64,000 nt of DNA, taken from positions 310,001-374,000 of the forward strand of contig NZ_FYEB01000004.1 in the NCBI RefSeq assembly GCF_900187445.1, in the 5' to 3' direction. This DNA is from Pseudomonas sp. Irchel s3b2. GTDB taxonomy: Bacteria; Pseudomonadota; Gammaproteobacteria; Pseudomonadales; Pseudomonadaceae. The notes beneath the pieces were generated by a model. It saw only the letters and a program-made list of their open reading frames with translations. It had not been told where the DNA came from and searched no databases. Below, one piece after another: positions 8,828-17,314 of this stretch (position 1 is the stretch's first letter; every line of letters begins with the position of its first letter). Both the position numbers and the translations under genes were made by a program.

Positions 8828-9760
8828 ATGTGGATGAAACCCAAACTCTGCGTCGTCAGGCTGGTTCGGTTCGCATCCGCTTCGCTCATCATCGTAACTC
8901 CCGGTGCAGGCGCAGAGGATCTCGAACCTAGGTCCTACGCCAATACGCCGGTCGGTATCAATTTCTTGCTCATGGGCTACAGCGATCTCCATGGCAACGT
9001 GACGGCCAACCCCTCTGTCCCGCTCCAGGATGCCAAACTCAACATCAAGACTGTCGTGTTTGCCTTTGCCAGATCCCTGGACGTCTGGGGCCGCTCCGGG
9101 AAGTTCGATATCATCGTGCCTGAGGCAAGATTGACTGGCTCTGCCCTATTCGCCGGTGAACCCAAGGAGCGTAATGTTACGGGGTTGATCGATCCAAGAT
9201 TCCGGTTCTCGGTCAACTTATATGGCGCCCCGGCGCTGTCCCTGGCTGAATTCCCCAGCTATCAACAGGATGTGATTATCGGCGCCAGCCTGGCGATCAC
9301 GGCGCCACTCGGCCAATACGATGCGAGCAAGCTGATAAACCTCGGCAACAACCGCTGGTCATTCAAGCCTGAACTAGGGATTTCCAAGCGTCTGGGGCCA
9401 GTGACCGTGGAGTTATCCGGCGCGGGAACCTTTTACACCGACAATGACGAGTTCCTCGGTGGCCACACATTCTCCCAGAACCCGATTTACCAGGTACAGG
9501 GGCATCTTATCTATGCCTTTAGCAACGGTGTTTGGGCTGCGCTGGATGGGACCTACTTCGCTGGCGGGAGTACTTCAATCGATGGCGTCGGTAACCACGA
9601 TTTTCAGGAAAACACACGCTACGGATGCACCCTCACGCTGCCGTTGAACCGGAACCATTCGGTGAAGCTGAATGCGAGTAATGGCGGACATACTCGCACG
9701 GGCAGCGAATACGATGTCATTGGCATCGTCTGGCAGTATCGCTTCGGCGGAGGGCTTTGA
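8828..9760 (+). CDS. Outer-membrane transporter of the phenol-degradation meta-pathway (MetA) type
   Basis: 310 residues with an N-terminal signal sequence (hydrophobic to about residue 28, likely cut near PGAGAEDLE) and repeated amphipathic strands ending in WQYRFGGGL, which suits an outer-membrane beta-barrel. The pattern GASLAITAPLGQYD and GNNRWSFKPELGISKR is characteristic of Pfam PF13557 proteins, which often sit beside aromatic catabolic genes. AGGAAG at 8815-8820 precedes the ATG by 7 bases. No catabolic gene adjoins it here, so cargo is unknown. Confidence 0.82.
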   Translation: MWMKPKLCVVRLVRFASASLIIVTPGAGAEDLEPRSYANTPVGINFLLMGYSDLHGNVTANPSVPLQDAKLNIKTVVFAFARSLDVWGRSGKFDIIVPEARLTGSALFAGEPKERNVTGLIDPRFRFSVNLYGAPALSLAEFPSYQQDVIIGASLAITAPLGQYDASKLINLGNNRWSFKPELGISKRLGPVTVELSGAGTFYTDNDEFLGGHTFSQNPIYQVQGHLIYAFSNGVWAALDGTYFAGGSTSIDGVGNHDFQENTRYGCTLTLPLNRNHSVKLNASNGGHTRTGSEYDVIGIVWQYRFGGGL

Positions 9761-9789
9761 AACTTAGGGCTTACGCTACATTCCATTCA

Positions 9790-10094
9790 TGCATTAGTGA
9801 GACATTTGTCTGATGCTGGTTGTTTACTAATGCCCGGTGGTGGCTCAGGAAAATCGAGAGTCACCTGGTCTGATTCGATGGATAAAGACCGGCAAGCCGC
9901 GCTATCACAGGATGGTAGGCCGGACGCCCCATTGCAGCAGGATCAACACCTTCAAACCCAAGTACACCCAGGTCGAGTTAGTCGACGAAAACGTCGACCA
10001 CTCGGACTGGATTTTCTTTGGCTACGTAATCGTCCAGGCACTCCGGCAGAAGCGTCACTTACGTCCGAGTCTCACCTTCGATGAATCGCTTCAT
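9790..10094 (-). pseudogene. IS1182-family transposase, degraded 5' remnant
   Basis: Reading leftward from ATG 10094, the frame gives MKRFIEGETRT, a stop, VTLLPECLDDYV, NPVRVVDVFVD, another stop, LDLGVLGFEGVDPAA and GRPAYHP. This is the characteristic N-terminus of IS1182-type transposases. At least two in-frame stops break it, similarity fades before 9790, and the catalytic part is absent. It accounts for most of the gap 9761-10230. Confidence 0.75.
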
Positions 10095-10230
10095 GATCGC
10101 GGCATCGATCAGGATTTCGCCCAGCCGCACATTGGGGCGCGTCGGTTCTGTGCGTAATACCTGGGCTTCGTTGGACAGGGTCGGTGCGGGATGCTCGACC
10201 CCCGACATAAGCGGTCGTCTGCGCCAGAAA

Positions 10231-10908
10231 TCAACTGCCGATAAACGCCCGGAGATCAGCATTCAATTTATCGATCGCGGCTTTGAAATCCTTCGTGGTG
10301 ATTTTCTGGCTCTCGTTCGAAAGCTGGCTGCCAAAGACCTTGCGCACTCCTTTGGCCACGCTCTGATTGGTTTTCGCGTCGATGAACTCGGCTTCGATGA
10401 ACAGGTTAGTGTCCTGATCACGATGACCAGTGGCAGCTTGGGTCGCCCCGACTACGGCCGCAACCGGCACCACTTCATACCATTTCATGCCTTCATTCGA
10501 GGCGCTCACCCCGGTGATCGCTGCGCGAAGGATCAGAGGGGTTGACCCGACGGGTGCTGCGCTCTCGTTCGATACCACTCGGTATTTCTGGCCCAGCACG
10601 CCTTTGGCCTTGTGGGTCATGTAGGCCTGCAATTCGTCGAGTGTCTGCTGGTTGACCCGCTCGTTGGGTTTGGGCGCCGGATAGAGTTCGAGTTTGTTGA
10701 ACACTACTGTGTCATACGCATTAGGGTTCCATGACGGACTCACCCAACGCATGGCTTTCTCGCCAGTGGTAGTCGTTACTTCTTGCAGATTGTTGTAGTT
10801 GGGGAGGAAACCGGAGTATTGATCTTGTTCGGTGACTTGCGAGGTGCAACCGCTGAGCATCAGACCGGTCAGTACGGCGCCGGCGAGCAGGTTTAGGGAC
10901 AGGTTCAT
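10231..10908 (-). CDS. DUF3313 domain lipoprotein
   Basis: 225 residues from ATG 10908, with AAGGAG at 10920-10925. The start has a signal peptide with lipobox LSGC, making Cys21 the lipidated residue. The rest matches DUF3313: a middle segment with GEKAMRWVSPSWNPNAYD and a C-terminal part with AEFIDAKTNQSVAKGVRK. Such proteins are envelope lipoproteins of unknown function. The open frame extends to 11232, but that part covers a FadL remnant in another frame and is not coding. Confidence 0.85.
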   Translation of the reverse strand: MNLSLNLLAGAVLTGLMLSGCTSQVTEQDQYSGFLPNYNNLQEVTTTTGEKAMRWVSPSWNPNAYDTVVFNKLELYPAPKPNERVNQQTLDELQAYMTHKAKGVLGQKYRVVSNESAAPVGSTPLILRAAITGVSASNEGMKWYEVVPVAAVVGATQAATGHRDQDTNLFIEAEFIDAKTNQSVAKGVRKVFGSQLSNESQKITTKDFKAAIDKLNADLRAFIGS

Positions 10909-10958
10909 AGTGGTGTTTACTCCTTGGATGAAATTGTCGTTCTTTCGTTTACTGTGCA

Positions 10959-11246
10959 TCAGAATCGCCAGGTCATGTTCCCGGTCAGGGCTTGAATCCA
11001 GGCATTGTCGAATTGACCGGATACTCGATTGCCCGATACGGATTTGGTCTGCTCCACCGGCATATCGCCGAGCCATGCCATGACCCAACTGACGTTGACA
11101 TCGGTGTCCTTGTTCAGAGCATAGGTGGCGCCTGTGGCAATGCGCCATTCTTCGTTCATCGGCACGACCACGCTGCGGTTGCTGTCCGAGACGGCGCTGC
11201 TGTCGTAGGCCACGCCGAAGTTCCACAACCACTGCTCGGTGGCCTG
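10959..11246 (-). pseudogene. FadL/TodX-type outer-membrane transporter, C-terminal fragment
   Basis: The frame encodes about 95 residues resembling the last beta-strands of OmpP1/FadL transporters: WLWNFGVAYDSS, EEWRIATGATYAL and a terminal MTWRF with the C-terminal aromatic residue typical of outer-membrane barrels. The other three quarters of the gene are missing; the fragment begins immediately after the stop of the DUF3604 gene, so a deletion probably removed the rest. It precedes the DUF3313 lipoprotein, with which intact relatives would be co-transcribed. Confidence 0.72.
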
Positions 11247-11256
11247 GGCCTCGGCG

Positions 11257-13083
11257 CTACTTGACCTCTTCAACCTCATAATTCGCATAGCCGAACTCAT
11301 TGCTGCGAGCCGCCATGTATTTGCCGTTTTGCTCGAATACCGTGACCTCGAAGGGTGTGCCGCCGAGTGTTGTCATTAGATGCCCATCCTTTATTTCATA
11401 TTTGGCCGGCACGCCAAACTGTCCGTCATGCAGCATGTTCAGGTATTCCCCTTGCGCAGGCGGCTTGCCATCGACACTGATGATCAGGCGTTGTCCGTCG
11501 GAGCCATAAACGATTTCAAACGTCTGGCCGGTGACCGTGTTGCGCACCTTCAAGGTTTTGCCCTCCACGTAGGCTTGCAACTGGTCGTTAGTGAGCGCTT
11601 TGGCACCTTCGGTTTTCAGCTGATCGATGGTTTTGCCACCAGCGACAAGCTTGCTGTCCTCAGCATTCGGCGTGTACCAGATCGGCGAAGTCCACGCGCG
11701 TTCCTGGACGGTGGCCGAAACGTCAGCCGGAGGTGGTACTTGCAGCTTGGCCGCGTCATAGGTACTCCAACGCGGTGTCGGGATCTGGAGCACTCGGGTG
11801 TAGTAGAACGCGTGCTGGGCCGGATCGAAATCCGGATCGACCCAAACTTTTTTCAGCTCGGTGGCACCGATATTATTGGTGTAAGTCGCCTTGGAAACAT
11901 CGACCGTGGAACCCACCGGTGGGACCTTGCCGGTGTCTTGGTCCAGTTGGCGATCACCTGACCAGGCGACGTCGTAGATCTTCTCGAACGTCTGGCCGTT
12001 TTTGGTCCAGCCCTTGATGATCTGGATTCGATCGAGGTTGCCATCGTCGGCATCCTTGACCGCCCATACCACGAAGGACGGAGTCTGTTTACCCTGTTTT
12101 GCCGGCAAGTCGCCGCCCATGGGAACGCCCTTGGCGTAGGCGGCATGCACCCAGTCTTTTTCATTCCACACACTGCTGTCGAAGCCCCAGCCACCAAACA
12201 TGCGCACGGGGATGCGCACGCCGCTGGTGCCATAGACTTCTTTACGCTTCATGGCATCGAAGATCGATTCACGGGTATTTTCTTCGGCCCAGACACCGGC
12301 CAAACCGGACGTGCTGGTTTGCAAGGCCATCAAGCCCGAATTCTGTTTGCCGGAAAGACGCGCCGCCGGGGTGCTGTCGGTAAAGCCGTGGGAGCCGAAG
12401 TTGTTGCTCTGCGAATAAGGAATCACCCCATTGTGCGAGTCGCTGGCGCCGACCACGCCCATTTTGTAAGGGTTGTATCCACGAGCTTGCTGCAAAGCCA
12501 TTCCGTTTTGCCAGGCTTGCCTGACGTAACTGCCATTGAGTTTCGATGTGCTGTTGTCGATGCCAAGCAGGAAATTCATGATTTCATAATTGGCAAATTC
12601 GTCTGTCGGCGACAGTTCGGGGTGGGTTTCTGAGGTGCCCTTTACCTGGTGAATTTCGGTGAGGGATTCATTGCGCATCCGCGTCTCGGCCCAGGCGGTA
12701 TCGATGGGGCGGCCACGGTCATCTACGTCCACCGGAAACATCAGGCCGTTGCTGAGGTTGGCATTGTGGGAGATCGCCAGCACCTCGTTGCCTTTTTTGC
12801 GTTGATCGTCCATCCATCCCCACAAATCCTCCGGTTTGTCCGAATCGATGGCCGTGAAGGGCAGATCCGGCACCTTCTTCGAATCGCGGAAAAACACATT
12901 GCGGTGCATGTTTTGATTGTTGGGGGCTGAGGTCCATTCATAGGCGACAAACGTGGTGAACTTGCCGGGCTTGTAGTACTTGTCGGCAATGGTGATGCTC
13001 TGCTGCCAGATGTTGCCGGCAACCTTCGGATCAATCAGCTCCTTGATCGGGTGGCTCAAGCTGCCGACGATCCATTTGAACAC
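11257..13083 (-). CDS. DUF3604 protein lacking its N-terminus (probable pseudogene)
   Basis: 608 codons from a GTG at 13083. The part present matches DUF3604 (EPGKF-type region KPGKFTTFVAYEWTS, then VVGASDSHNG and WTSPIWYTP), with an extra C-terminal domain of about 135 residues after WYTP. Family members begin with a signal peptide and a PHP-like histidine motif about 150-180 residues earlier; both are missing here. The reading frame runs without a break into the end of the upstream hupE-like gene, so the 5' part was probably deleted. There is only a weak GGAG 10-11 bases before the GTG. Intact relatives are secreted; this product would lack an export signal. Confidence 0.75.
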   Translation of the reverse strand: MFKWIVGSLSHPIKELIDPKVAGNIWQQSITIADKYYKPGKFTTFVAYEWTSAPNNQNMHRNVFFRDSKKVPDLPFTAIDSDKPEDLWGWMDDQRKKGNEVLAISHNANLSNGLMFPVDVDDRGRPIDTAWAETRMRNESLTEIHQVKGTSETHPELSPTDEFANYEIMNFLLGIDNSTSKLNGSYVRQAWQNGMALQQARGYNPYKMGVVGASDSHNGVIPYSQSNNFGSHGFTDSTPAARLSGKQNSGLMALQTSTSGLAGVWAEENTRESIFDAMKRKEVYGTSGVRIPVRMFGGWGFDSSVWNEKDWVHAAYAKGVPMGGDLPAKQGKQTPSFVVWAVKDADDGNLDRIQIIKGWTKNGQTFEKIYDVAWSGDRQLDQDTGKVPPVGSTVDVSKATYTNNIGATELKKVWVDPDFDPAQHAFYYTRVLQIPTPRWSTYDAAKLQVPPPADVSATVQERAWTSPIWYTPNAEDSKLVAGGKTIDQLKTEGAKALTNDQLQAYVEGKTLKVRNTVTGQTFEIVYGSDGQRLIISVDGKPPAQGEYLNMLHDGQFGVPAKYEIKDGHLMTTLGGTPFEVTVFEQNGKYMAARSNEFGYANYEVEEVK

Positions 13084-14036
13084 CCGATTGAAATCTCCGG
13101 GGTTTTGACAATCAGCTTTTGTGCGATGGGCAGTGCCAGTCGAAAACGCAGTAACAGTGCGCGAAGGCTCAGCACAGCGGCGACGAACATCAACTGGCCG
13201 ACTTCCACGCCGACATTGAAGGTGAACAGCGCCAGGGGCAGGTCACGTTGCGGCAAGCCAATTTCCGCCAGCGCACCGGCAAAACCAAAGCCGTGCAACA
13301 AGCCAAAACAGAACGCCACCACCCATGGCCATTGGGTGGTGAAACTGATTTCACCACGGTTCTTGCGGGCGATTTCAACTGCCAGCAACAGAATGCTCAG
13401 CGCGATCGTCGCTTCAACAGGAGGGCCGGGCAGCCGCACCGCACCCAGTGTCGCGAGTGCCAGAGTGATGGAATGGGCGAGGGTGAATGCGGTGATGGTC
13501 TTCACCAGCATCCAGCCATTACTCACCAGCAGCAGGAGGCTGAAGACGAACAGTAGGTGATCGCCCCCCCCCAGGATGTGTTGTATGCCATGAACCAGAA
13601 ATGCACCGGCCACCGAGAACGCTCCCGGCGTGGCGGCGATCTCTATCCAGGGTTGCGCGGGGTGGACAAGGGTGGTCGTCAGGCTGCCGTCCAGGCGCGA
13701 GACACGCACCAGCACATCGGTGATGCTCGCTTGCAGGCCGATAAATTCGATGCGTTGCCCGATCAGTCCTGCGGGACCGGTATCAATGACTCGACGCTCG
13801 ATCAGTGAATCGTTCAGTTCGCTTTCCACGGGCTCAACGACAGTGCGCACACCTTCGGCAAACCGGAGCGCAATCGGCAATCGCACACCTGAAAGCACCG
13901 GCGTGCGCCACAGTACGTTATAGCTCCCGGCGGCCGTTTCGTTGATTTCCAGGTAAGCGGGGCGGGACTCATGGGCCATGGCCGCCTGCCCCATGAACAA
14001 AAGCACCAACAGCAGCCAGACCGTGCACCTCATCAC
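13056..14036 (-). CDS. HupE/UreJ-family membrane protein with altered C-terminus
   Basis: 326 residues: signal peptide (to about AMAHES), a periplasmic N-terminal domain, then about five membrane helices with the HGIQHILGGGDHLLF histidine motif of HupE/UreJ metal permeases (nickel or cobalt in studied members). Relatives end with one more helix; here the frame after LIVKTP continues into EISIGCSNGSSAA, which is out-of-frame DUF3604 sequence. Its ATG overlaps the stop of the parvulin gene by 4 bp. Function may be impaired by the lost helix. Confidence 0.8.
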   Translation of the reverse strand: MMRCTVWLLLVLLFMGQAAMAHESRPAYLEINETAAGSYNVLWRTPVLSGVRLPIALRFAEGVRTVVEPVESELNDSLIERRVIDTGPAGLIGQRIEFIGLQASITDVLVRVSRLDGSLTTTLVHPAQPWIEIAATPGAFSVAGAFLVHGIQHILGGGDHLLFVFSLLLLVSNGWMLVKTITAFTLAHSITLALATLGAVRLPGPPVEATIALSILLLAVEIARKNRGEISFTTQWPWVVAFCFGLLHGFGFAGALAEIGLPQRDLPLALFTFNVGVEVGQLMFVAAVLSLRALLLRFRLALPIAQKLIVKTPEISIGCSNGSSAA

Positions 14037-14941
14037 GGCCGCCCCGTTTGAGTGGAAACAATCCCGCTGGTCGATGCCGGCATCATCACCACGACTTCAT
14101 AGCGTGCTTTCAGGGCCTCGAAATTGGCGCGTTTCGATTCGCTGCGTTGCTTGGACAACCAATCGGACTTGACCTGCTGGGCCACGGTTTCGAAGGGCGG
14201 TGCCGGTGGTTTGGCCAGCGTATCAATCCACACTAGATGCCAACCAAAACCTGACTCCACAGGCCCCACCCAACTACCCGGCGTTTGCTTGAACAATGAA
14301 ATGGCGAACGTTGAACCAAAGACCCGCGCCACCTGATCCTGGGATTGTTCTGTGTAGGCGTTTTTAAACATGAAGGCATCGCCTTCACCACTGTTTTTGT
14401 CTGTCAGGCCACTTAATGCAGCCTGAGCCTGCATTCGCGCATCCGAGCCGCGTTTGTCCATGGCGAAGAACAAATGACGGAAGGTCGCAAGTGGCGGTGG
14501 GGCATATTGGTCCTGATGCTGGTTGTACCAAGCCTCAAGTACGCCGGGTGCAGGTTCGCGAAGCGACGCTACATCCTCTGCGAGGAAATCCATTTTTTGC
14601 GCCAGTCGGCGACGAATGATGGTGTCGTCTTTATCCAGGCCAAGTTTCAGTGCTTCGCGAAAAAGGATTTCCTCTTTCACATATTCATCAATCATGCCCT
14701 GCAACTGTTGCTCCGATGCGGGTCGTTGCCATCGTGCCAGCCAGGAAATCGCGATCCGCTGAACAACTTCAGGGGTAATTTCGATGCGTTGCGGATCTTG
14801 ATTGAGGGGTGAACGGTGCAAACCTCCGTACAGCACAAAGAGCGCAAAACCGGCGATTAGAAAGTGCAATAACGGCTGGCGAAGGCATCGCTTGATTAAC
14901 GAAAGACGAGATTCTTTCACTTCGCAGACGCTTAAGCTCAT
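14033..14941 (-). CDS. Membrane-anchored parvulin-type peptidyl-prolyl isomerase
   Basis: 302 residues with a cytoplasmic start, one transmembrane anchor (about residues 22-42), a SurA-like helical region (EYVKEEILFREALKLGLD) and a rotamase region (FRHLFFAMDKRG to SGFGWHLVWID). It would face the periplasm and assist folding of exported proteins. It overlaps the hupE-like gene by 4 bp (ATGA), and in pseudomonads this isomerase/HupE/DUF3604 order recurs, which suggests a shared function of unknown kind. The gap to 15123 holds no gene. Confidence 0.85.
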   Translation of the reverse strand: MSLSVCEVKESRLSLIKRCLRQPLLHFLIAGFALFVLYGGLHRSPLNQDPQRIEITPEVVQRIAISWLARWQRPASEQQLQGMIDEYVKEEILFREALKLGLDKDDTIIRRRLAQKMDFLAEDVASLREPAPGVLEAWYNQHQDQYAPPPLATFRHLFFAMDKRGSDARMQAQAALSGLTDKNSGEGDAFMFKNAYTEQSQDQVARVFGSTFAISLFKQTPGSWVGPVESGFGWHLVWIDTLAKPPAPPFETVAQQVKSDWLSKQRSESKRANFEALKARYEVVVMMPASTSGIVSTQTGRP

Positions 14942-15123
14942 GACTTATTACCCCACGCTATACTCGAATGGTTTTCGAGCACAGTGGAGTATTGCTGCAG
15001 GATTGGAACTTTCCACCAAGGCTAATCACGATAAGCACTAAGGCTTAGTCGCAATCGGATTAACCAATTCCTCAGGGCTGTGCAGTCTTGCACCCATGCA
15101 GCCCGGGATGGAGCGCCCATAGG

Positions 15124-15462
15124 ATGAAAGGACTGCTTGTTTTCGCCGCAATCATCGAGGCAGCCACTGGCGTGGCGCTGATACTTGTCCCGTCGCTGGT
15201 AGGGCAACTTTTGCTTGGCATCGAACTAACGGGCGTCATCGTCCGCGTTGCCGGTATCGCCCTCATCGCATTGGGCGTCGCCTGCTGGCCCCGCTCACCC
15301 TTGTTCGGCATGTTGATCTATAACGCAGCCGTGACGGTGTATCTCACCTACGTTGGCATCTCGGGCAATTCGAGTGGGGTTCTCTTGTGGCCCGTGGTCA
15401 TTCTGCACGGAGTCATGACGGTACTTTTGATTCGAGCAATGACCAGGGAAACTTCACATTGA
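15124..15462 (+). CDS. Small integral membrane protein, unknown function
   Basis: 112 residues with about four hydrophobic helices (LLVFAAIIEAATGVALIL, VRVAGIALIALGVACW, an aromatic third helix and PVVILHGVMTVLLI). No recognisable catalytic motif. The ATG at 15124 is chosen because GGAG lies about 10 bases upstream and the protein begins at its first helix. Similar small membrane proteins are common in Proteobacteria; I do not know its role. Confidence 0.7.
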   Translation: MKGLLVFAAIIEAATGVALILVPSLVGQLLLGIELTGVIVRVAGIALIALGVACWPRSPLFGMLIYNAAVTVYLTYVGISGNSSGVLLWPVVILHGVMTVLLIRAMTRETSH

Positions 15463-15466
15463 GCCA

Positions 15467-15642
15467 ATTCTGTTGAAAAAGTCGACTTCGGTTGTCATGG
15501 CTGAAAAGTACGCGCTTGAGATTGAAGTCCGAGACTTGCGCAGAAGATTCAGGGCCAGATTTGATGTAGCCGCGTGCAAAAAAAGACACTTTCACCGTTC
15601 AATGCATTGCTAGCCAGGCCCGGCCGACTTTTTCGTCACAAT
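15467..15642. mobile_element. MITE 'B', copy 1 (ATTCTGTTGAAAAAGTCG ends)
   Basis: About 176 bp starting ATTCTGTTGAAAAAGTCGAC and ending CGGCCGACTTTTTCGTCACAAT, with an interior related to the two copies at 40373 and 41334 (shared AAAAGTACGCGCTTGAGATTGAA and GCGTGCAAAAAA). The right end is the most diverged, so this looks like the oldest copy. It abuts a partial intergenic repeat to about 15690; the rest of the gap to 15783 has no gene. Confidence 0.7.
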
Positions 15643-15783
15643 CGGCCGATTGCAGTCTGTCACGAAGGGTTGTAATGAACCCATAGCGGACTATCAGAGA
15701 TGCCCCCGAAGTCAGGGGGAATTCGTCGCGTCTGGGGGCCGTGCCTCCGGGGCTCCGGACTTAGCACCAAGAATTTGAATCGG

Positions 15784-16230
15784 TCAAAGGTGTTCATCCG
15801 CCGCACTGACACTGATTTTAGCTTCTTGGGCGAAGCGAAACAGACCCACACCGAGGAAGAATGTGGCAATTACAAAAAGAAGGCCGGCACCATAAGCGTA
15901 CTTGAAGCCCATGAACTCAGTTACAAAGATGATAGCGAGCAGCAGGGTGGCGCAAAGTCCGCCGCGCAAAGAAGACAGGATACCAGCGTTCAATAAGTCA
16001 GCCCGCCGCCTCAATCGCTCCAGATCGGCCCTGAGGTGCGCACGCCTCTGGTCGTCTTCGGGGATCGCATTGAGTACCCGTGTACGGTCGATGACAGCTG
16101 ATAACCTCGAAGTCATTAACGAAACGAACGCAGCTATTGCACCAAGGAAAAACGTCGGGGCTGTTGCTTGTGAAAAGATTTGCGACAACCGCACAGCGTC
16201 AGGAATGAATTCGTTCAATTTAGGGACCAC
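15784..16230 (-). CDS. DUF2721 membrane protein
   Basis: 148 residues with the DUF2721 layout: an N-terminal helix around FSQATAPTFFLGAIAAFVSL, the conserved SRLSAVIDRTR segment, a charged helical stretch, and two more membrane helices. The function of the family is unknown. It starts at GTG 16230; no clear ribosome site precedes it, so the exact start is uncertain. The region 16231-16743 to the right contains only repeat sequence. Confidence 0.8.
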   Translation of the reverse strand: MVPKLNEFIPDAVRLSQIFSQATAPTFFLGAIAAFVSLMTSRLSAVIDRTRVLNAIPEDDQRRAHLRADLERLRRRADLLNAGILSSLRGGLCATLLLAIIFVTEFMGFKYAYGAGLLFVIATFFLGVGLFRFAQEAKISVSAADEHL

Positions 16231-16522
16231 CTATAGGCCGAATATTTGCAATTCTCCATTTGACATAATTCGTGGTGAAAAGGCAGGGCGCACCCCTGTT
16301 ATCAGCTGAGGGCCTCAGTACAGTCTTGGGGGCTGAGTATTACTGACAATAGGGCACCAACGTCAGCCTAAGCCTGCGAGTTGGTCGGGGCGCCCTGTCG
16401 TGAAGCGTAGAGCAGTCCAGGAGACTTTCAACAGTGAGCAAACGTTTTTATGCCGTGTAGTGGGGCATCCTGACACTAATGAAAATAAATACAGGTCCTT
16501 CGAATCTTGTTGCTGGACACTT

Positions 16523-16625
16523 GCGACTGGCTCCTTTTGGCTGATTTCTGCCGGTCACAAAGGGCTGCAATCGACCCTGAACGGACACTCGTCAACGTCA
16601 GTTCAGGGTCGAAAGCTGCTCGCTC
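16523..16625. repeat. Pseudomonas intergenic repeat, diverged copy
   Basis: CTCCTTTTGGCTGATTTCTG, CCGGTCACAAAGGGCTGCAA and TCGACCCTGAA follow the same order as the copy at 8485-8586. The middle carries an imperfect inverted repeat (CGACCCTGAACGG and CAGTTCAGGGTCG). Nothing else was recognised in the gap 16231-16743. Confidence 0.55.
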
Positions 16626-16743
16626 CGCTGTAATTTAGTCGCCCTTATAGATCAACGCTAAACCATTACCTATGGAGCCTTGGCGTCGGCCCGGTTGACC
16701 ATGCTGGTGCAGGTCTGGCGCAATGTCGCTCAACAGGCACCTA

Positions 16744-17307
16744 TTAAACACCGCCGTGTTGATACACCGTCGCACTCCAATACTGGCTGCCATTACGGTT
16801 TTGGCGAGTCCATCCATCTGCCACCAGTTGTTTGGCAATCATTCGATTCATAATGCCATGACCGAGCAGCAGAACCGGTCCTTCGCTGGCAAGGGACTGA
16901 AGTCGTTGAGCTGCCGTGCTGGCGCGCATCCTCGCCGTGCCGACGGATTCGACGCTGCGTGAGTAACCGCACAACCATAAGACTCGAAGGATAAATGCCC
17001 AGGTAAACGGCGATAGCCGTGGCAGTTTCCAGTGACCATAAGGCAGTTGCGCTTCACGGAAAAGCGCGTCGACGAGGGCGGGCTTCAGGCCAAGCGCCTG
17101 GACGGAAGTCAGCGCACGAGGCGCGTCGCTTGAGACAACCACCGTGGCGGTTGCGGCGAGCTGCATGCTGGCATCCGGGACGGGTTGGTTGGTGATTTCG
17201 GACTGGTTGTAGTGTTCGATCCAGTCTTTCATATCGAGTGCTGACATTTTTTCGGTTGCGACCAACTTTGGCTGGCCGTGGCGCATCAGGATTATTTTCC
17301 TGCTCAC
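16744..17307 (-). CDS. Histidine phosphatase (phosphoglycerate-mutase-like) family protein
   Basis: 187 residues from GTG 17307. The RHG signature of the family is in ILMRHGQPK at the N-terminus, and the second catalytic histidine is in LLLGHGIMNRM near the C-terminus. The frame can be extended to an ATG at 17358, but that would overlap the upstream SDR gene by 44 bp and adds residues not typical of the family; the exact start is therefore open. Broad substrate family (sugar phosphates, phosphoproteins). It is the last gene of an operon with the SDR and NTF2-like genes. Confidence 0.82.
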   Translation of the reverse strand: MSRKIILMRHGQPKLVATEKMSALDMKDWIEHYNQSEITNQPVPDASMQLAATATVVVSSDAPRALTSVQALGLKPALVDALFREAQLPYGHWKLPRLSPFTWAFILRVLWLCGYSRSVESVGTARMRASTAAQRLQSLASEGPVLLLGHGIMNRMIAKQLVADGWTRQNRNGSQYWSATVYQHGGV

Positions 17308-17314
17308 AGTATGT

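Noticed and set aside
9797..10157. Plus-strand open frames in the 9.8-10.2 kb gap
   Set aside because: The minus strand shows recognisable IS1182 transposase sequence with stops; the plus frames are its complement.
10231..11232. 333-residue version of the DUF3313 protein
   Set aside because: The first 108 codons overlap the FadL remnant in another frame and lack a signal peptide; the lipobox start at 10908 with AAGGAG upstream is the real one.
13056..13083. Natural gene overlap between hupE and DUF3604 genes
   Set aside because: Both proteins are incomplete exactly at the junction (missing last helix and missing N-terminal domain), so a deletion explains it better than a regular overlap.
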